A model generated the notes under the pieces. That model saw only the letters and a list, made by a program, of their open reading frames with translations, searched no databases and had not been told where the DNA came from. 64,000 bases of DNA, taken from assembly GCA_030323885.1 (NCBI GenBank), contig CM059196.1:44226293-44290292 (forward strand), written 5' to 3'. Positions within the stretch are counted from its first letter, which is position 1; every line of letters starts with the position of its first letter. Position numbers and translations under genes: made by a program. Positions 1 through 10,522 of the stretch are shown here, one piece after another. This DNA comes from Branchipolynoe longqiensis. Taxonomy: Eukaryota; Annelida; Polychaeta; Phyllodocida; Polynoidae.

Positions 1-2
1 AG

Positions 3-2798
3 TGGCTACGTTTTCAAGTCATAGACAATGGATGCCCGATACTCGGAAAGGAGGCGTGTGTACGACTACACATCCTATCACGCATCGACAGCGTCCAGGC
101 GGAGGATCAAAAAGACGTCAGTGAATCCCAGAACACGGTAAAAACATTTAAGGATGTGTTCACAGGTCTGGGGACAATTAAGGTAGAAGCTAAGATATAT
201 GTAGACAATACAGTTCAACCAGTTATCGATCCTCCCAGACGGATCCCCCATGCCATTGAGAACAGAGTGCGACAAGAATTAGATCGAATGATCGGGCTTG
301 GGGTAATAGTAGAGGAAACAGAACCTACGCCATGGGTAAATTCTATAACAGTAGTTAGAAAGAAAGACAAAATTCGAATTTGCCTAGATCCTACAAAGCT
401 AAATAAAGCTATTCAAAGGGGACCATACCCGACACGTACGGTAGAGGAAGTAATAGCGAAACTAGAAGGTGCTAAATATTTCTCAGTTCTCGACGCCAAA
501 AGTGGGTATTGGCAAATCCAATTAGACATTGAAAGCTCAAAATTGTGCACATTTAACACACCATGGGGTAGGTTCAGATACACAAGGTTACCATTTGGCA
601 TTAAAACAGCGGGGGACATTTTCATACACGAAATGAACAAAATCGTACAAGACTTAAAAGGAGTAAATGTAATAACGGATGACATCTTGGTGTATGGGAA
701 AACAATGGCTGAACACAACGAAAATCTCACAGCCGTTCTGGAACGAGCAAGAGAAGTTGGGTTAACGTTAAATCCAGAAAAGTCCAGCATTGGCAAAACA
801 AGTGTAAACTATGTCGGTCACGTAATATCAGGGGAGGGGGTCAAACCCAGCAACGAGAGAGTGCAGGCAATAACGGACATGCCCACACCCACTAACAAAC
901 AGTCAGTACAAAGATTCCTAGGCATGGTAGCCTACGTAGCAAAGTTCATGCCAAAATTAGCAGAATTAACTAAACCACTCCGCATTTTGACAGTGAAAGA
1001 AACAGCATGGCATTGGCAAAGGGAACAACAGCAAGCATTCGACAAGCTAAAGCAAATGATCACACACGCACCAGTACTAAGGTTCTATGACGTAAATAAA
1101 GTGATAACACTTCAGGTTGACGCTTCGAAATCAGGCCTGGGTGCTGCACTGTTGCAAGAAGGCAGGCCAATAGCAATGGCGTCTAAGGCACTAGACGACA
1201 CACAAAGCAGTTATGCGGTCATTGAAAAGGAGCTCCTAGCAATCTGTTTCGGATGTACGAAATTTCACAATTACATTTTCGGTAAAAAGGTACGGGTCGA
1301 AACAGATCATAAACCACTTGTTGCAATTGTAAACAAACCAATGTATCAGCTGTCAGCACGCATGCAACGCATGAGAATGCGTCTACAAAATTATAATCTG
1401 GAATTGGTACATATAAAGGGATCCGACATGTATGTTGCAGATGCCTTGTCAAGGGACCACAGCGACAAGACGGGACCTGAGGCGCTGTTCGACGCAGAAA
1501 TTACAATCGCTGCAGTAGACATGATACAAGGGGGCCTTCAAACTGTTGCGAACGAAACAAAGGGTGACAAAGTGTTAACAGAAGTAATCAAATTAGTCGA
1601 GAATGGATGGCCCGAGGACAAAACCCTAATACCAAAATGCGCAACCCCGTTCCACACGTTTCGGCACGAAATAACAAAGTTCAACGGGGTCTTGTTAAAA
1701 GGGAACAGGGTCATCATTCCAGCACTAATGCAAAAATCAATGTTAACAAAGTTACACGAAACACACCAGGGTATAATAAAAAGCAAAAGACTAGCAAGGG
1801 AACACGTGTTTTGGCCAGGCATGCAAACCCAATTAGAAGATAAAATCGTAAGGTGCACACTATGCCAACAGTACAGAAACAGGCAGCACAGCGAACCACT
1901 GAGGCCACATGACATACCATGCTTACCATTCAGCAAAATAGGGGCTGATCTATTCCAAATCGGGAATCAAACATACTTATTAGTCGTAGATTATTTGTCG
2001 AAATACCCAGAAGTGGTAGAGCTACAAACAACAACAAGCAAGTCAGTGATCTTAGCAATGAAGCAAATATTTGGTCGGCACGGTATCCCAGAAAAGGTAG
2101 TTTCGGACAATGGTCCACAGTTTGCAGGTGAGGAATACAAACAATTCGCAAAAGAATACGGGTTCGAAATAAACTTCTCTAGTCCACATTTCCCACAGAG
2201 TAATGGGCAGGCAGAAAGACACATACAGACAGTCAAAAAGATGATAAAGAAAGCAATGGCAGAGTCGAAGGACTACAACCTATTTTTGCTAAACTTCAGA
2301 AACACCCCATTGTCAGAAATTGACGCGTCTCCAGCGCAACTATTAATGAGCAGGAAGTTACGGTCGAAACTACCGACCATACCACAACAACTAAAACCAA
2401 AAGTGAAGAAAGTAACACAAGAACAAATTCGCAAAGTACAAACAACTCAAAAAAGGTCTTACGACCGTCACGCAGGAAAACGGCATAAAGTAATAAAAAT
2501 CGGAGAACAAGTGAGGTATCTCACGCACAAAGGGAAATGGGCCCCAGGGATCGTTACAAAGGCGGGGGACAACGATACAAGAAAATACGTAATACTGAAC
2601 CGAAACAATCTAAAGCTAGTACGAAACCGAAGGCATATATTCAAGACAAGGCAGGAACAGGATAACGCTCAACAACTCAACCCGCACCCACCACCAAACC
2701 CACAAACCGACCCAGAGAACGATTACGGGGAGCAAAGGGCATATACAACCAGGCACGGGCGCAAAGTAAAACCCGTACAAAGGCTCGGTTATCAGTAA
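3..2798 (+). CDS. pol: Ty3/gypsy Pol polyprotein (protease C-terminus, RT, RNase H, integrase), 5' partial
   Basis: The frame is open from the window edge to TAA at 2796-2798 (931 codons), so the ATG at 156 is internal. Codons before it (9-150) resemble the C-terminal part of a retroviral-type protease. Numbering from that ATG: the RT palm has Asp113 (LDAKSGYWQ), the LPFGIK region at 145-150 and the catalytic pair Asp175-Asp176 in ITDDILVYG. RNase H has Asp322, Glu359, Asp384 and Asp429. Integrase has zinc-binding His534/His537 and Cys567/Cys570, then catalytic Asp598, Asp651 and Glu687 (D,D35E). The C-terminal region has a VRY...WAPGIV segment rather than an obvious GPY/F motif. Pol processes the polyprotein, copies the RNA into cDNA and integrates it. 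There is no stop or frameshift, and all catalytic residues are present. Codon use is A-rich, common in LTR retroelements. Confidence 0.95.
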   Translation, partial: WLRFQVIDNGCPILGKEACVRLHILSRIDSVQAEDQKDVSESQNTVKTFKDVFTGLGTIKVEAKIYVDNTVQPVIDPPRRIPHAIENRVRQELDRMIGLGVIVEETEPTPWVNSITVVRKKDKIRICLDPTKLNKAIQRGPYPTRTVEEVIAKLEGAKYFSVLDAKSGYWQIQLDIESSKLCTFNTPWGRFRYTRLPFGIKTAGDIFIHEMNKIVQDLKGVNVITDDILVYGKTMAEHNENLTAVLERAREVGLTLNPEKSSIGKTSVNYVGHVISGEGVKPSNERVQAITDMPTPTNKQSVQRFLGMVAYVAKFMPKLAELTKPLRILTVKETAWHWQREQQQAFDKLKQMITHAPVLRFYDVNKVITLQVDASKSGLGAALLQEGRPIAMASKALDDTQSSYAVIEKELLAICFGCTKFHNYIFGKKVRVETDHKPLVAIVNKPMYQLSARMQRMRMRLQNYNLELVHIKGSDMYVADALSRDHSDKTGPEALFDAEITIAAVDMIQGGLQTVANETKGDKVLTEVIKLVENGWPEDKTLIPKCATPFHTFRHEITKFNGVLLKGNRVIIPALMQKSMLTKLHETHQGIIKSKRLAREHVFWPGMQTQLEDKIVRCTLCQQYRNRQHSEPLRPHDIPCLPFSKIGADLFQIGNQTYLLVVDYLSKYPEVVELQTTTSKSVILAMKQIFGRHGIPEKVVSDNGPQFAGEEYKQFAKEYGFEINFSSPHFPQSNGQAERHIQTVKKMIKKAMAESKDYNLFLLNFRNTPLSEIDASPAQLLMSRKLRSKLPTIPQQLKPKVKKVTQEQIRKVQTTQKRSYDRHAGKRHKVIKIGEQVRYLTHKGKWAPGIVTKAGDNDTRKYVILNRNNLKLVRNRRHIFKTRQEQDNAQQLNPHPPPNPQTDPENDYGEQRAYTTRHGRKVKPVQRLGYQ

Positions 2799-3181
2799 GT
2801 AATAAACATGTCGGGCTTATCAGTAAGTCGGGCACGGCCCAGCAACGAGTATCTTGAACATGTGCATGAAAGACCATTATACACATTACAGAGTGTTAGT
2901 AGATAGATACGTTATATAACTTGACAATTTGCAAAAACAGGAATATCAGTCAATCAGGGGAAGTTGATTTAAAAACCTTAAACTGCAAAATGTAAATATA
3001 ATGAAAAGCACTTCTACAAAATTGTGCATGCTTCACATACAATAAACCGCCGTGGGACTATATTGGAAAAGGTATAGGGATGTGCATGCACGCCGGCCGG
3101 GACATACCCAATCAAGAAACAATGTAAACCTTGAGTAATCAATTTATTGTGTTGCGTTTCAATACATTGTGAAAAGGGAGA

Positions 3182-3323
3182 TGTGATGTATGTACTAGGC
3201 CGCGACACACCCGAAACCGAAACCAGGAACGGGCTGAGCAGCGCCGACTGCGAGGCACCGGAATAAAAGCATTATGAAACTAGACGTCGTTGTGTAGAGT
3301 CGGTTCGTGATCACAGCATTACA
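3182..3323 (+). repeat. candidate 3' LTR of the Ty3/gypsy element
   Basis: It starts TGTGATG and ends CATTACA, a near-perfect inverted terminal pair, immediately after a polypurine tract. AATAAA lies at 3262-3267, about 55 bp before the end. At 142 bp it is short for an LTR. The 5' partner is outside the window, so the limits rest on the TG...CA ends and the PPT alone. Confidence 0.75.
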
Positions 3324-3711
3324 CCTAATATGAGAGCGTTCATGTGCTTTGCAAAACACTCGCATACGCTCATGGAACGCTGACCAACATTACATACGTT
3401 ACTCCATCATGCTGGAGATACAGCAGGTATATGTTCAAAGTACTTTGGGAGTACGTAATTCATCCGTTGGCAGTATGTGGACTGCACATTCCCACTGAAC
3501 GTGCAGCAACGTACTCCCGACGTATCCCAAAAGTACACGCAGTGTACATTCAACGTACGAGCCACACGTTGGAAATTGTTAGCATGCACAATTTTTTCGG
3601 AGCCTCGACGCATGGCGACGTAAGACGACATACCCAACATATACGTAACGTATGACGACATACTTCGATGTGTTGGTCGAAAATCATATACGTCGTTGTG
3701 TGACTGGCCCT
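3324..3711 (+). mobile_element. TIR element A1 (family A), left end missing
   Basis: The right end reads TGTGTGACTGGCCCT followed by TTA, matching the family A terminus at 25041-25058 and 35601-35612. The interior is packed with ACGT-containing words (TACGT, AACGT, GACGACATAC). The left end is absent because the LTR retrotransposon ends exactly at 3323. It presumably lies beyond the 5' LTR. Confidence 0.6.
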
Positions 3712-3809
3712 TTACATCGACGCTTGACACTGTTTTGCGCCGTTACACGGTGCCAACCGGCGTAAAGTTGATGGCGTAACACACCGTCAAATGTATAAAC
3801 GGGCCTATA

Positions 3810-4106
3810 GTCGTATATGCTGCACACTGCCCCACCCTACTGCATACTGCCCCACCTTACTGCATACTGCCTCAGCCTACTACAAATATCAATGACTATG
3901 CCACAATTATATATAACAACAAGATTAGAGTAGTGTTTTGAACTTAGAGGTAGTGTTTTGAACTTAAGGATAGTGTTTTGAGGGTGGCCACGGTAGTGTT
4001 TTGAACCTACCTTCAACTAGGTTGAAAACACTACCGTAGTGTTTTGAACCTAGGTTGAAAACACTCCCGTAGTGTTTTTGTGGGGTAGTGTTTTGAACTT
4101 ACTACA
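3810..4106 (+). mobile_element. element E1 (family E), right part
   Basis: Same order as the right half of E2 (61545-62247): CACTGCCCCACC repeats, then TAGTGTTTTGAAC repeats, ending GTGTTTTGAACTTACTACA. It is followed by CCGG and then by the 3' part of SINE S1, in which GGTGCCGGCGGCC is the normal sequence (compare 8989). E1 therefore inserted at a CCGG within a SINE. The left end is missing. Confidence 0.6.
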
Positions 4107-4220
4107 CCGGCGGCCTGGTCTCTCAGTGGGCCAGCACTATGAAGTCAGCATGAGTGTCACAAGTCGGTGTCTGTAACGATATGAACATTGATGTTGCTAG
4201 GTCGTGAAGCCCCAACAAAC

Positions 4221-4222
<2 letters not shown>
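4107..4222 (+). mobile_element. SINE S1, 3' fragment
   Basis: This is the family S tail (CGGCCTGGTCTCTCAGTGGG ... GTTGCTAGGTCGTGAAGC) cut at its 5' side by E1. Its AACAAACAA tail runs into the CA microsatellite, which probably grew from the tail. Confidence 0.75.
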
Positions 4223-4293
<71 letters not shown>

Positions 4294-4302
4294 ACACACA
4301 CA
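4221..4302. repeat. (CA)n microsatellite
   Basis: About 40 CA units with one TA interruption, directly after the SINE S1 tail. Confidence 0.97.
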
Positions 4303-4506
4303 ACAAGTACGTGTGTGCATCACAGTGTCAGGCGGCTGGGTACCTGCTGTGGGGGTGGGGGGTGAAGACTCCAGTTTCTGCTGGTAACAATGAGCGTGTG
4401 CCTGATTTCACCGGGGGACAACTCCAAGGGGACATGGGCGAATAAAGGTGCATTTACACGGCCATATCTGGGCGAATAAACGTGCATTTGCACGGCTATA
4501 CAGGGG

Positions 4507-4856
4507 CAAATAGGGCGACATGTGCACATCCATATACATGTAAATATAGCAGCATTTCCACAGTAATGTATGCGCTAACAAGGCAGCATTTGCACAGTAA
4601 TATATGCACTAATAAGGCAGCATTTGCACAGTAATATGTGCACTAATAAGGCACATTTGCACAGTAATATATGTGTTAATAAGGCAGCATTTTCACAGTA
4701 ATATATGCGCTAATAATGCAGCATTTTCGAAGTAAATATGCGCTAATAGGGCAGCATTTGCACAGTAATATATGCGCTAATGAGGCAGCATTTTCACAGT
4801 AATATATGCGCTAATGAGGCAGCATTTGCACAGTAATATATGCGCTAATGAGGCAC
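4507..4856. repeat. 34-bp minisatellite
   Basis: About ten degenerate copies of a unit beginning GCAGCATTTGCACAGTAA and ending TATGCGCTAATRAG. Less regular related copies extend upstream to about 4440 (GTGCATTTGCACGG). Confidence 0.9.
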
Positions 4857-5112
4857 CAGTTTGCATTTGGCTGCTGGTTCCGGGAACCTGATGAGTGTTG
4901 GGATGGAAGTTACCAGGCATGTATAGGTGGGCTGTGTTGCATTAAGTACTACATTACCGTCTCGCCGTTTTGTCAGGCGCAATATTCACATTTAACAAGG
5001 AGGGGTGTAAACAAATATATTTATACAAATTAAATTTAAAACAACAAAATTAAATTAAATTAAAGCCCGTTGCATTGAAACAAGGCATTGTCACGTGATC
5101 ACATCCGGGCAG
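4857..5112. other. AT-rich spacer, no feature recognised
   Basis: Unique-looking sequence with a TTTAAATTTAAA-type AT-rich patch around 5010-5060. No coding exon is recognised. Confidence 0.4.
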
Positions 5113-5116
5113 TTAG

Positions 5117-5766
5117 AGCTGGGCATACTGCAGTCTGATGAATGCATCAATTTATATAAACCGAGACGTGTAGCTAGATGTTGTCCTCCATATCCAACTT
5201 AGATACTGTTGCACTTATTAAGCTTATATTGCTGAATAGAAGGGGATACTAAAGCTTACACATGGTATGCGAATGCGGCAAAAAATCGAAACGCCTTGAA
5301 GTCAATGGGCTACATCCCTTACACGCAGTATGCGAATGCGGCAACTCGATCGGTCCCTGTAGCGATCGATGCGGCACGCGGTATGCGAATAGAAACATCA
5401 GTCGCACTTGTCCATTAGTTTTAGACTAGGAGAGGCGACTGATCATTACGGAACGGTCACACACAGGGGTGCTGAGGAGATGCTTGCCGCTTACCACGTA
5501 GAAGGAATCCTCCCATTCGCATACCGCATACCGCGTAGAAGGAATCTTAGCTTAAGTCAGAACCTGTTATTGCTGAAGCCTATTGTCAAAATCCACGCCA
5601 ACAGTAATTTGCCGTGTTTTCAACTCAAATATATCAAAAGTTGGCCATTTATAATAAAAGTTGTTGCAAATGAAAATAATTGTAAGAATTGTACCGATGG
5701 ACCTAAGAGATTTATCTTTAAAAGAGCAATAAACAAGAAACTTAAAATCCATCGAACTATGGAATT
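5117..5766 (-). mobile_element. MITE F1, split by element C1
   Basis: Ends AGCTGGGCATACTGCAGTCT and CATCGAACTATGGAATTTTAA match the degenerate F terminus (AGTTGCATAGTCCGATG), with TTAA-like flanks. Internal F landmarks are AACTTAGATACTGTTGCACTTATT and AGAACCTGTTATTGCTGAAGCC (each read in pieces). C1 interrupts it at GGATAC/TAA; the intact F copy at 7757-7775 reads ATACTAAGTCAATTT and shows the empty site. Confidence 0.7.
5253..5552. mobile_element. TIR element C1 (family C)
   Basis: 300 bp bounded by AGCTTACACATGGTATGCG and CGCGTAGAAGGAATCTTAGCT, flanked on both sides by TAA (5250-5252 and 5553-5555). The interior repeats the words GGTATGCGAATGCGGC and ACGCGGTATGCG in both orientations. It is noncoding and inserted in MITE F1. 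Confidence 0.75.
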
Positions 5767-5883
5767 TTAAGTTTAAGACTGGCTTTGGAAGCTTTTCCTT
5801 TTGTGCCAGATACCATTTCCCCCGCCCACCCCCGCCCCAACACATACACACACCCTGCAGCTGCTCTAGGGTCCTTTGAGCCC

Positions 5884-5916
<33 letters not shown>

Positions 5917-6104
5917 CCCTGGCTCAGCCAGGTGCCTACAAATCACACATATCACCGACCGGTCACTGGAGCCTGCAAATGTCAGGAAAGGACTCGCCAA
6001 CCGTCACCACCTGCCCGGATGAAGGACCCCTATGAAACCCGAATAGCCCACTGTGTTTATTGACCCAGATTCAATGCGGAGTGACCTAGATTTAATGCTG
6101 ATGT
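5767..6104. other. C-rich spacer, no gene recognised
   Basis: Contains a run of about 27 C at 5887-5913 and pyrimidine-rich flanks. No other feature seen. Confidence 0.4.
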
Positions 6105-6108
6105 TTAA

Positions 6109-6452
6109 AAGTTGCATAGTCCGATGGTTTTTAAGTCCTCCATATTTTCTCTGGATAAATATATTAGGTTGATTGATATAAATCTGCTTTGCTTTAGGTT
6201 TGATGTAACTTTTATTTCAAAGGATTAACTTTGAAGATGTTAGAAGTGAGACCATGCACAAATAATGCTGGCATCCAAGTACCAGTTGTTATATTCTTTT
6301 ATATATACTTTTTTTTTTTTTACTTAGTATTCCTTTTATGCTGCAAATAAATGCGTAATGAGTGTGCCATTGTCTAAGTTGGATATGTAGGATCAAATCT
6401 AGGTGACTAATTTGGTTCAGAAAATGTTATGCCTCTATCGGATTATGTACCT
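6109..6452 (+). mobile_element. MITE F2
   Basis: Starts AAGTTGCATAGTCCGATGG and ends TCGGATTATGTACC, with TTAA on each side (6105-6108, 6453-6456). It contains the F landmarks GATAAATATATTAGGTTGAT and GTTGGATATGTAGGATCAAA. Noncoding, about 344 bp. Confidence 0.8.
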
Positions 6453-6501
6453 TTAAAAGAAGCTCTTAAGTGAAAATTACAGGTGACCATCCACATGCGC
6501 A

Positions 6502-6671
<170 letters not shown>

Positions 6672-6927
6672 AGTCCCAGGGCTCAGTCACGCTCGTATAG
6701 AGGTCACGCAGGTCACGGCAATGACATGTACCGTAAACCATAGCAAAATTACCTGCACACTGCAGTCAGGTGCCTCTATGACACACCATGGCCACCATGT
6801 AGGTTATGTAAATTTGCCTTGTTCAAATATATATATATACAATTTTAAGTATATATTAATTTTTATTTTGATGCATTTTCGATTCTTTCCACCTTTTATT
6901 TGGGTTGACATATGGCTAATATTGTTG

Positions 6928-7256
6928 TAAGTTACATAGGATTATGGTTTTCAGTATTAGGCTCATCCTTATAATCAACCTAATTTTAGTTTGAAGTAAT
7001 TATTATTATTTGAATGGCTGACTAACTTTAGAGATATTTGATAATTTGAGATATTTGCAAGTATGCAAAATAAATTTTGACCGTAACGTCAAAACACTTG
7101 ACACCATGCACTTCAGCAGGTACTACTTAATTAACTCACTAAATCCTTCTATGCAGCAACAAATGTTTAACAAGTGCACTGATATTTAGAACTTAAATCT
7201 AGATAAGTGTTTTTTGTGTGTTTTATTTTAATAGATGCTTCCATCAGGCTGCAACT
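6928..7256 (+). mobile_element. MITE F3, diverged
   Basis: Left end AAGTTACATAGGATTATGG and right end CCATCAGGCTGCAAC followed by TTTAA. Internal landmarks (AACCTAATTTTAGTTTGAAG, AACAAATGTTTAACAAGTGC) are in F order. Confidence 0.7.
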
Positions 7257-7419
7257 TTAAATCGTGGGAGAAAAATGTTGGTGGGTGGTTACTCCAGTCA
7301 CGCTCACAAGCGATTGGCTGATGAGGCTGAATTAAAAGAAAATCTATAGTTTTGTGTGTGTGCAATTACCATTCTCATTCCTCATAGTGCGAACCACAGG
7401 AGAATATAATGGCATGAAT

Positions 7420-8010
7420 TAAAGGTTCCACGAGTAAATTCACCGTTATTTATTTGCATTTAATTTTTATATAATTGGAATAGCCATTAAGCAGATATTA
7501 AACATTTGAAGAGTTCAGGCGCAAAACCACTTAAACGCCAATCCAAAAATGTAGTTTAAATAAAGGATTTTTACCTGAAATTAATTTAATTCTCACAAAT
7601 TCGACTTTTCATATGATCACATGGTTATGGAGCAATGAACAAAAAAGTCGGAATACAAACAAAAAAATTGTTGAAGGTTTGATTCCAATGTTTATCTCCA
7701 TTTTTGGATTGGCGTTTACGTAGTTGTGCGCCTGAACTCTTCATTTCTTCATGAAGGAATACTAAGTCAATTTAAATAGAACCTCTCACTTTCCAACATT
7801 TTGATATGCACACCAAAACTGACGTTTTCACTTCAAATATCGCCAACATTGACCGTTTAAAATAAAAGTACCTTCAAAATAATCCTGCCAGTGTTGAAGT
7901 CTAAGGTGTCTGGCATTCCAACATGCATGTTAAAAATTGATTTGACATGTTTTCTCAGTAAATGCGTTAGTTGAGAACATGTTATGCTTTAATTGGATTG
8001 TGCAACTTTA
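7420..8010 (-). mobile_element. MITE F4, diverged, split by element M
   Basis: Reverse-strand F landmarks are seen at 7757-7930 (GGAATACTAAGTCAATTT, AATAAAAGTACCTTCAAA). The right end reads GGATTGTGCAACTTTA. The outer left limit is approximate. Confidence 0.5.
7508..7742. mobile_element. TIR element M
   Basis: 235 bp with inverted ends of about 43 bp: GAAGAGTTCAGGCGCAAAAC at the left, matched by GTGCGCCTGAACTCTTC at the right, and the inner CCAATCCAAAAATG matched by CATTTTTGGATTGG. ATTT flanks both sides. It lies inside F4. Noncoding. Confidence 0.75.
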
Positions 8011-8344
8011 GGAGTGTGAGATGGGGGAGGGTTCTAGTAGAAGTGGGTAATGTTACATATATAATTGTATATGCACTCACTCACTCCTTTTGTTGTGCTG
8101 CAATGTATTGCATTGTGTTATTGTTAGTGAAGACATTTAATGTGCATCTTGGGAATTCCCACCACGTCTGTGGTCTCCTCCCTCCCGGGCATATAGCGGT
8201 GGAGGTGTGATAGGGATTGGTGAGTGGTAGTGGAGTGGTGTTAGTGGCGGTTGTACGGCTGTGGTTGGTGGTGATGGGTGGTAGTTGGACTAGTGCTAGT
8301 GGTGGAGTAAGTGGTGGTGGTGGTGCTGCTGCTGCTGGGGTTGG

Positions 8345-8555
8345 TTGCTGGAGTTTTACACCCTGGCAACATCTAAGGTCATATCAGCGCGAGTACTGGC
8401 TTGTGACAGTGCATACTCATGTAGACTTTATAGCACTGTCCTATTGGGAGACCAATCCGCCAGTACCATGACCAGGGTTCTAACCATTGGGTTCTAATCC
8501 CACGATCTACCAAAACGGCAAACGGACACTCGACTCATACGGCCATCCCGTCTGG
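8345..8555 (-). mobile_element. SINE S2, internally deleted
   Basis: Reverse-strand tail (AGTTTTACACCCTGGCAACAT) and head (ATACGGCCATCCCGTCTGGT) with most of the central body missing. Inserted in the 46-bp minisatellite. Confidence 0.8.
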
Positions 8556-8777
8556 TGGGCATCTGATGGTGGAGGTGGTGGTGGTAGTTAGTGATTAGTG
8601 GTGGTTCTGGGGTTGCTGATGTTAGTGATCGTGGTGATGGACGTTTATGGTGATGGTATGTGGGGTGGGATAGGGATGTGGAGGTGATGGGGGTGGTAGT
8701 TGGACTGGTGGTGCTACTGCTGGTGTTGGTTATGGTGGGTGGTACTGGTAGTTGGAGTGGTGGAGCTACTGCTGGGG

Positions 8778-9110
8778 GACCAGACGGGATGGCCGAATGA
8801 GTTAGAGCGTCCGTCTCCCGTGCTGGTAGATTGTGGGGTCGTGAGTTCGAGTCCCGGTCGAGTCAAACCAATGACTTAAAAATTGATACTTGTCGCTTCC
8901 TAGCCAGGTGCTCGGCATTATTAGGATAGGGCAAGGACTGGTGTGCTCAGTGTCAGGATAATGTGACTGAGTGGGATACCAGGTCATGGTGCCGGCGGCC
9001 TGATTTCCCAGTGGGACAGCACTATAAAGTCGCCATGAGTGCGCACTGTCACAAGTCGGTACCAGTCCTGATATGACCTTAGATGTTGCTAGGACGTAAA
9101 ACAACAAACA
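8778..9110 (+). mobile_element. SINE S3, full length (reference copy)
   Basis: tRNA-like head with A-box-like GATGGCCGAATGAGTTAGAG and B-box-like GAGTTCGAGTCCCGG. The body includes GTCGCTTCCTAGCCAGGTGC, CAGTGTCAGGATAATGTGAC and CACTATAAAGTCGCCATGAG, and the tail is TTGCTAGGACGTAAAACAAC AAACAAAC. RNA polymerase III would transcribe such an element and a LINE would mobilise it. CTACTGCTGGG flanks both sides, but that word belongs to the host minisatellite, so its value as a target duplication is limited. Confidence 0.9.
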
Positions 9111-10270
9111 AACCTACTGCTGGGATTGGTTATGGTGGTGGTACTGGTAGTTGGACTGGTGGTGCTACTGCTGGGTTTGGTTATGGCAGGTGGTAGTTGG
9201 ACTGGTGGTGCTACTGCTGGGTTTGGTTATGGCGAGTGGTAGTTGGACTGGTGGTGCTACTGATGGGGTTGGTTATGGCGGGTGGTAGTTGGACTGGTGG
9301 TGCTACTGATGGGGTTGGTTATGGCGGGTGGTAGTTGGACTGGTGGTGCTACTGCTGGGGTTGGTTATGGTGGGTGGTAGTTGGACTGGTGGTGCTACTG
9401 CTGGGGTTGGTTATGGCGGGTGGTAGTTGGACTGCTGGTGCTACTGCTGGGGTTGGTTATGGCGGGTGGTAGTTGGACTGGTGGTGCTACTGCTGGGTTT
9501 GGTTATGGCGGGTGGTAGTTGGACTGGTGGTGCTACTGATGGGGTTGGTTATGGCGGGTGGTAGTTGGACTGCTGGTGCTACTGCTGGGGTTGGTTATGG
9601 CGGGTGGTAGTTGGAATGGTGGTGCTACTGCTGGGGTTGGTTATGGCGGGTGGTAGTTGGAATGGTGGTGCTACTGCTGGGGTTGGTTATGGCGGGTGGT
9701 ACTGATAGTTGGACTGGTGGTGCTACTGCTGGGGTTGGTTATGGCAGGCGGTAGTTGGACTGGTGGTGCTACTTCTGGGGTTGGTTATGGCGGGTGGTAC
9801 TGGTAGTTGGACTGGTGGTGCTACTGATGGGGTTGGTTATGGCGGGTGGTAGTTGGACTGGTGGTGCTACTGCTGGGGTTGGTTATGGCGGGTGGTACTG
9901 CTAGTTGGACTGCTGATGGGGTTGGTTATGGCGGGTGGTACTGGTAGTTGGACTGGTGGTGCTACTGATGGGGTTGGTTATGGTGGGTGGTAGTTGGACT
10001 GGTGGTGCTACTGCTGGGGTTGGTTATGGCGGGTGGTACTGGTAGTTGGAGTGGTGGTGCTACTGCTGGGGTTGGTTATGGTGGGTTGTACTGGTAGTTG
10101 GACTGGTGGTGCTACTGCTGGGGTTGGTTATGGTGGGTGGTACTGGTAGTTGGACTGGTGGTGCTACTGATGGGGTTGGCTATGGCGGGTGGTAGTTGGA
10201 CTGGTGGTGCTACTGATGGGGTTGGTTATGATGGGTGGTACTGGTAGCTGGACTGGTGTTAGTGGTGGTG

Positions 10271-10518
10271 GTGAGGCTTCTTCTGAATTGTGTGTGTGCG
10301 TGTGCGTGCGTGCGTGTGGGTGCTGGGCGGGCTGAGTTGTCAGAACGCCGTCAGTGTCTATTTCCATATGGATGACAATGCCAGTTGGTGGCCGCGGCTT
10401 GCTGCAGTGTCGCATTATTATGCTGACCGCTACCAGCGCGCATGATCCACTCAGCGCATTATTTATTTTTATTTAAATATTTATTTATTTGTCTTTTTGA
10501 GGGAAGTACATTAGTTGA
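10271..10518. other. spacer, no gene recognised
   Basis: Includes a GTGTGTGCGTGCGTGC patch and an AT-rich ATTTATTTATTT stretch. No coding evidence. Confidence 0.4.
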
Positions 10519-10522
10519 TTAA

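Larger units (their letters stand above)
1..3323 (+). mobile_element. Ty3/gypsy LTR retrotransposon, 3' part
   Basis: The window opens inside a pol reading frame and ends with a polypurine tract (3171-3181, GAAAAGGGAGA) directly followed by a candidate 3' LTR (3182-3323). The domain order protease tail, RT, RNase H, integrase is that of Ty3/gypsy (Metaviridae). Gag and the 5' LTR lie outside the window. No env-like frame follows pol; 2799-3170 is a noncoding tail with a short duplication around TTATCAGTAAGT. The element appears inserted in TIR element A1, whose remainder starts at 3324. Confidence 0.93.
8214..10270. repeat. 46/52-bp GT-rich minisatellite interrupted by two SINEs
   Basis: Tandem units of the form GGTTATGGCGGGTGGTAGTT + GGACTGGTGGTGCTACTGCT + GGGGTT, with a 6-bp longer variant carrying an extra ACTGGT. 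The 8214-8760 part is degenerate; about 24 well-ordered copies run from 9110 to 10260. S2 (8345-8555) and S3 (8778-9110) are inserted within it in opposite orientations. Confidence 0.9.

Noticed and set aside
2799..3170. Possible env-like frame downstream of pol
   Set aside because: Only short frames with stops. The region leads straight to the PPT and LTR.
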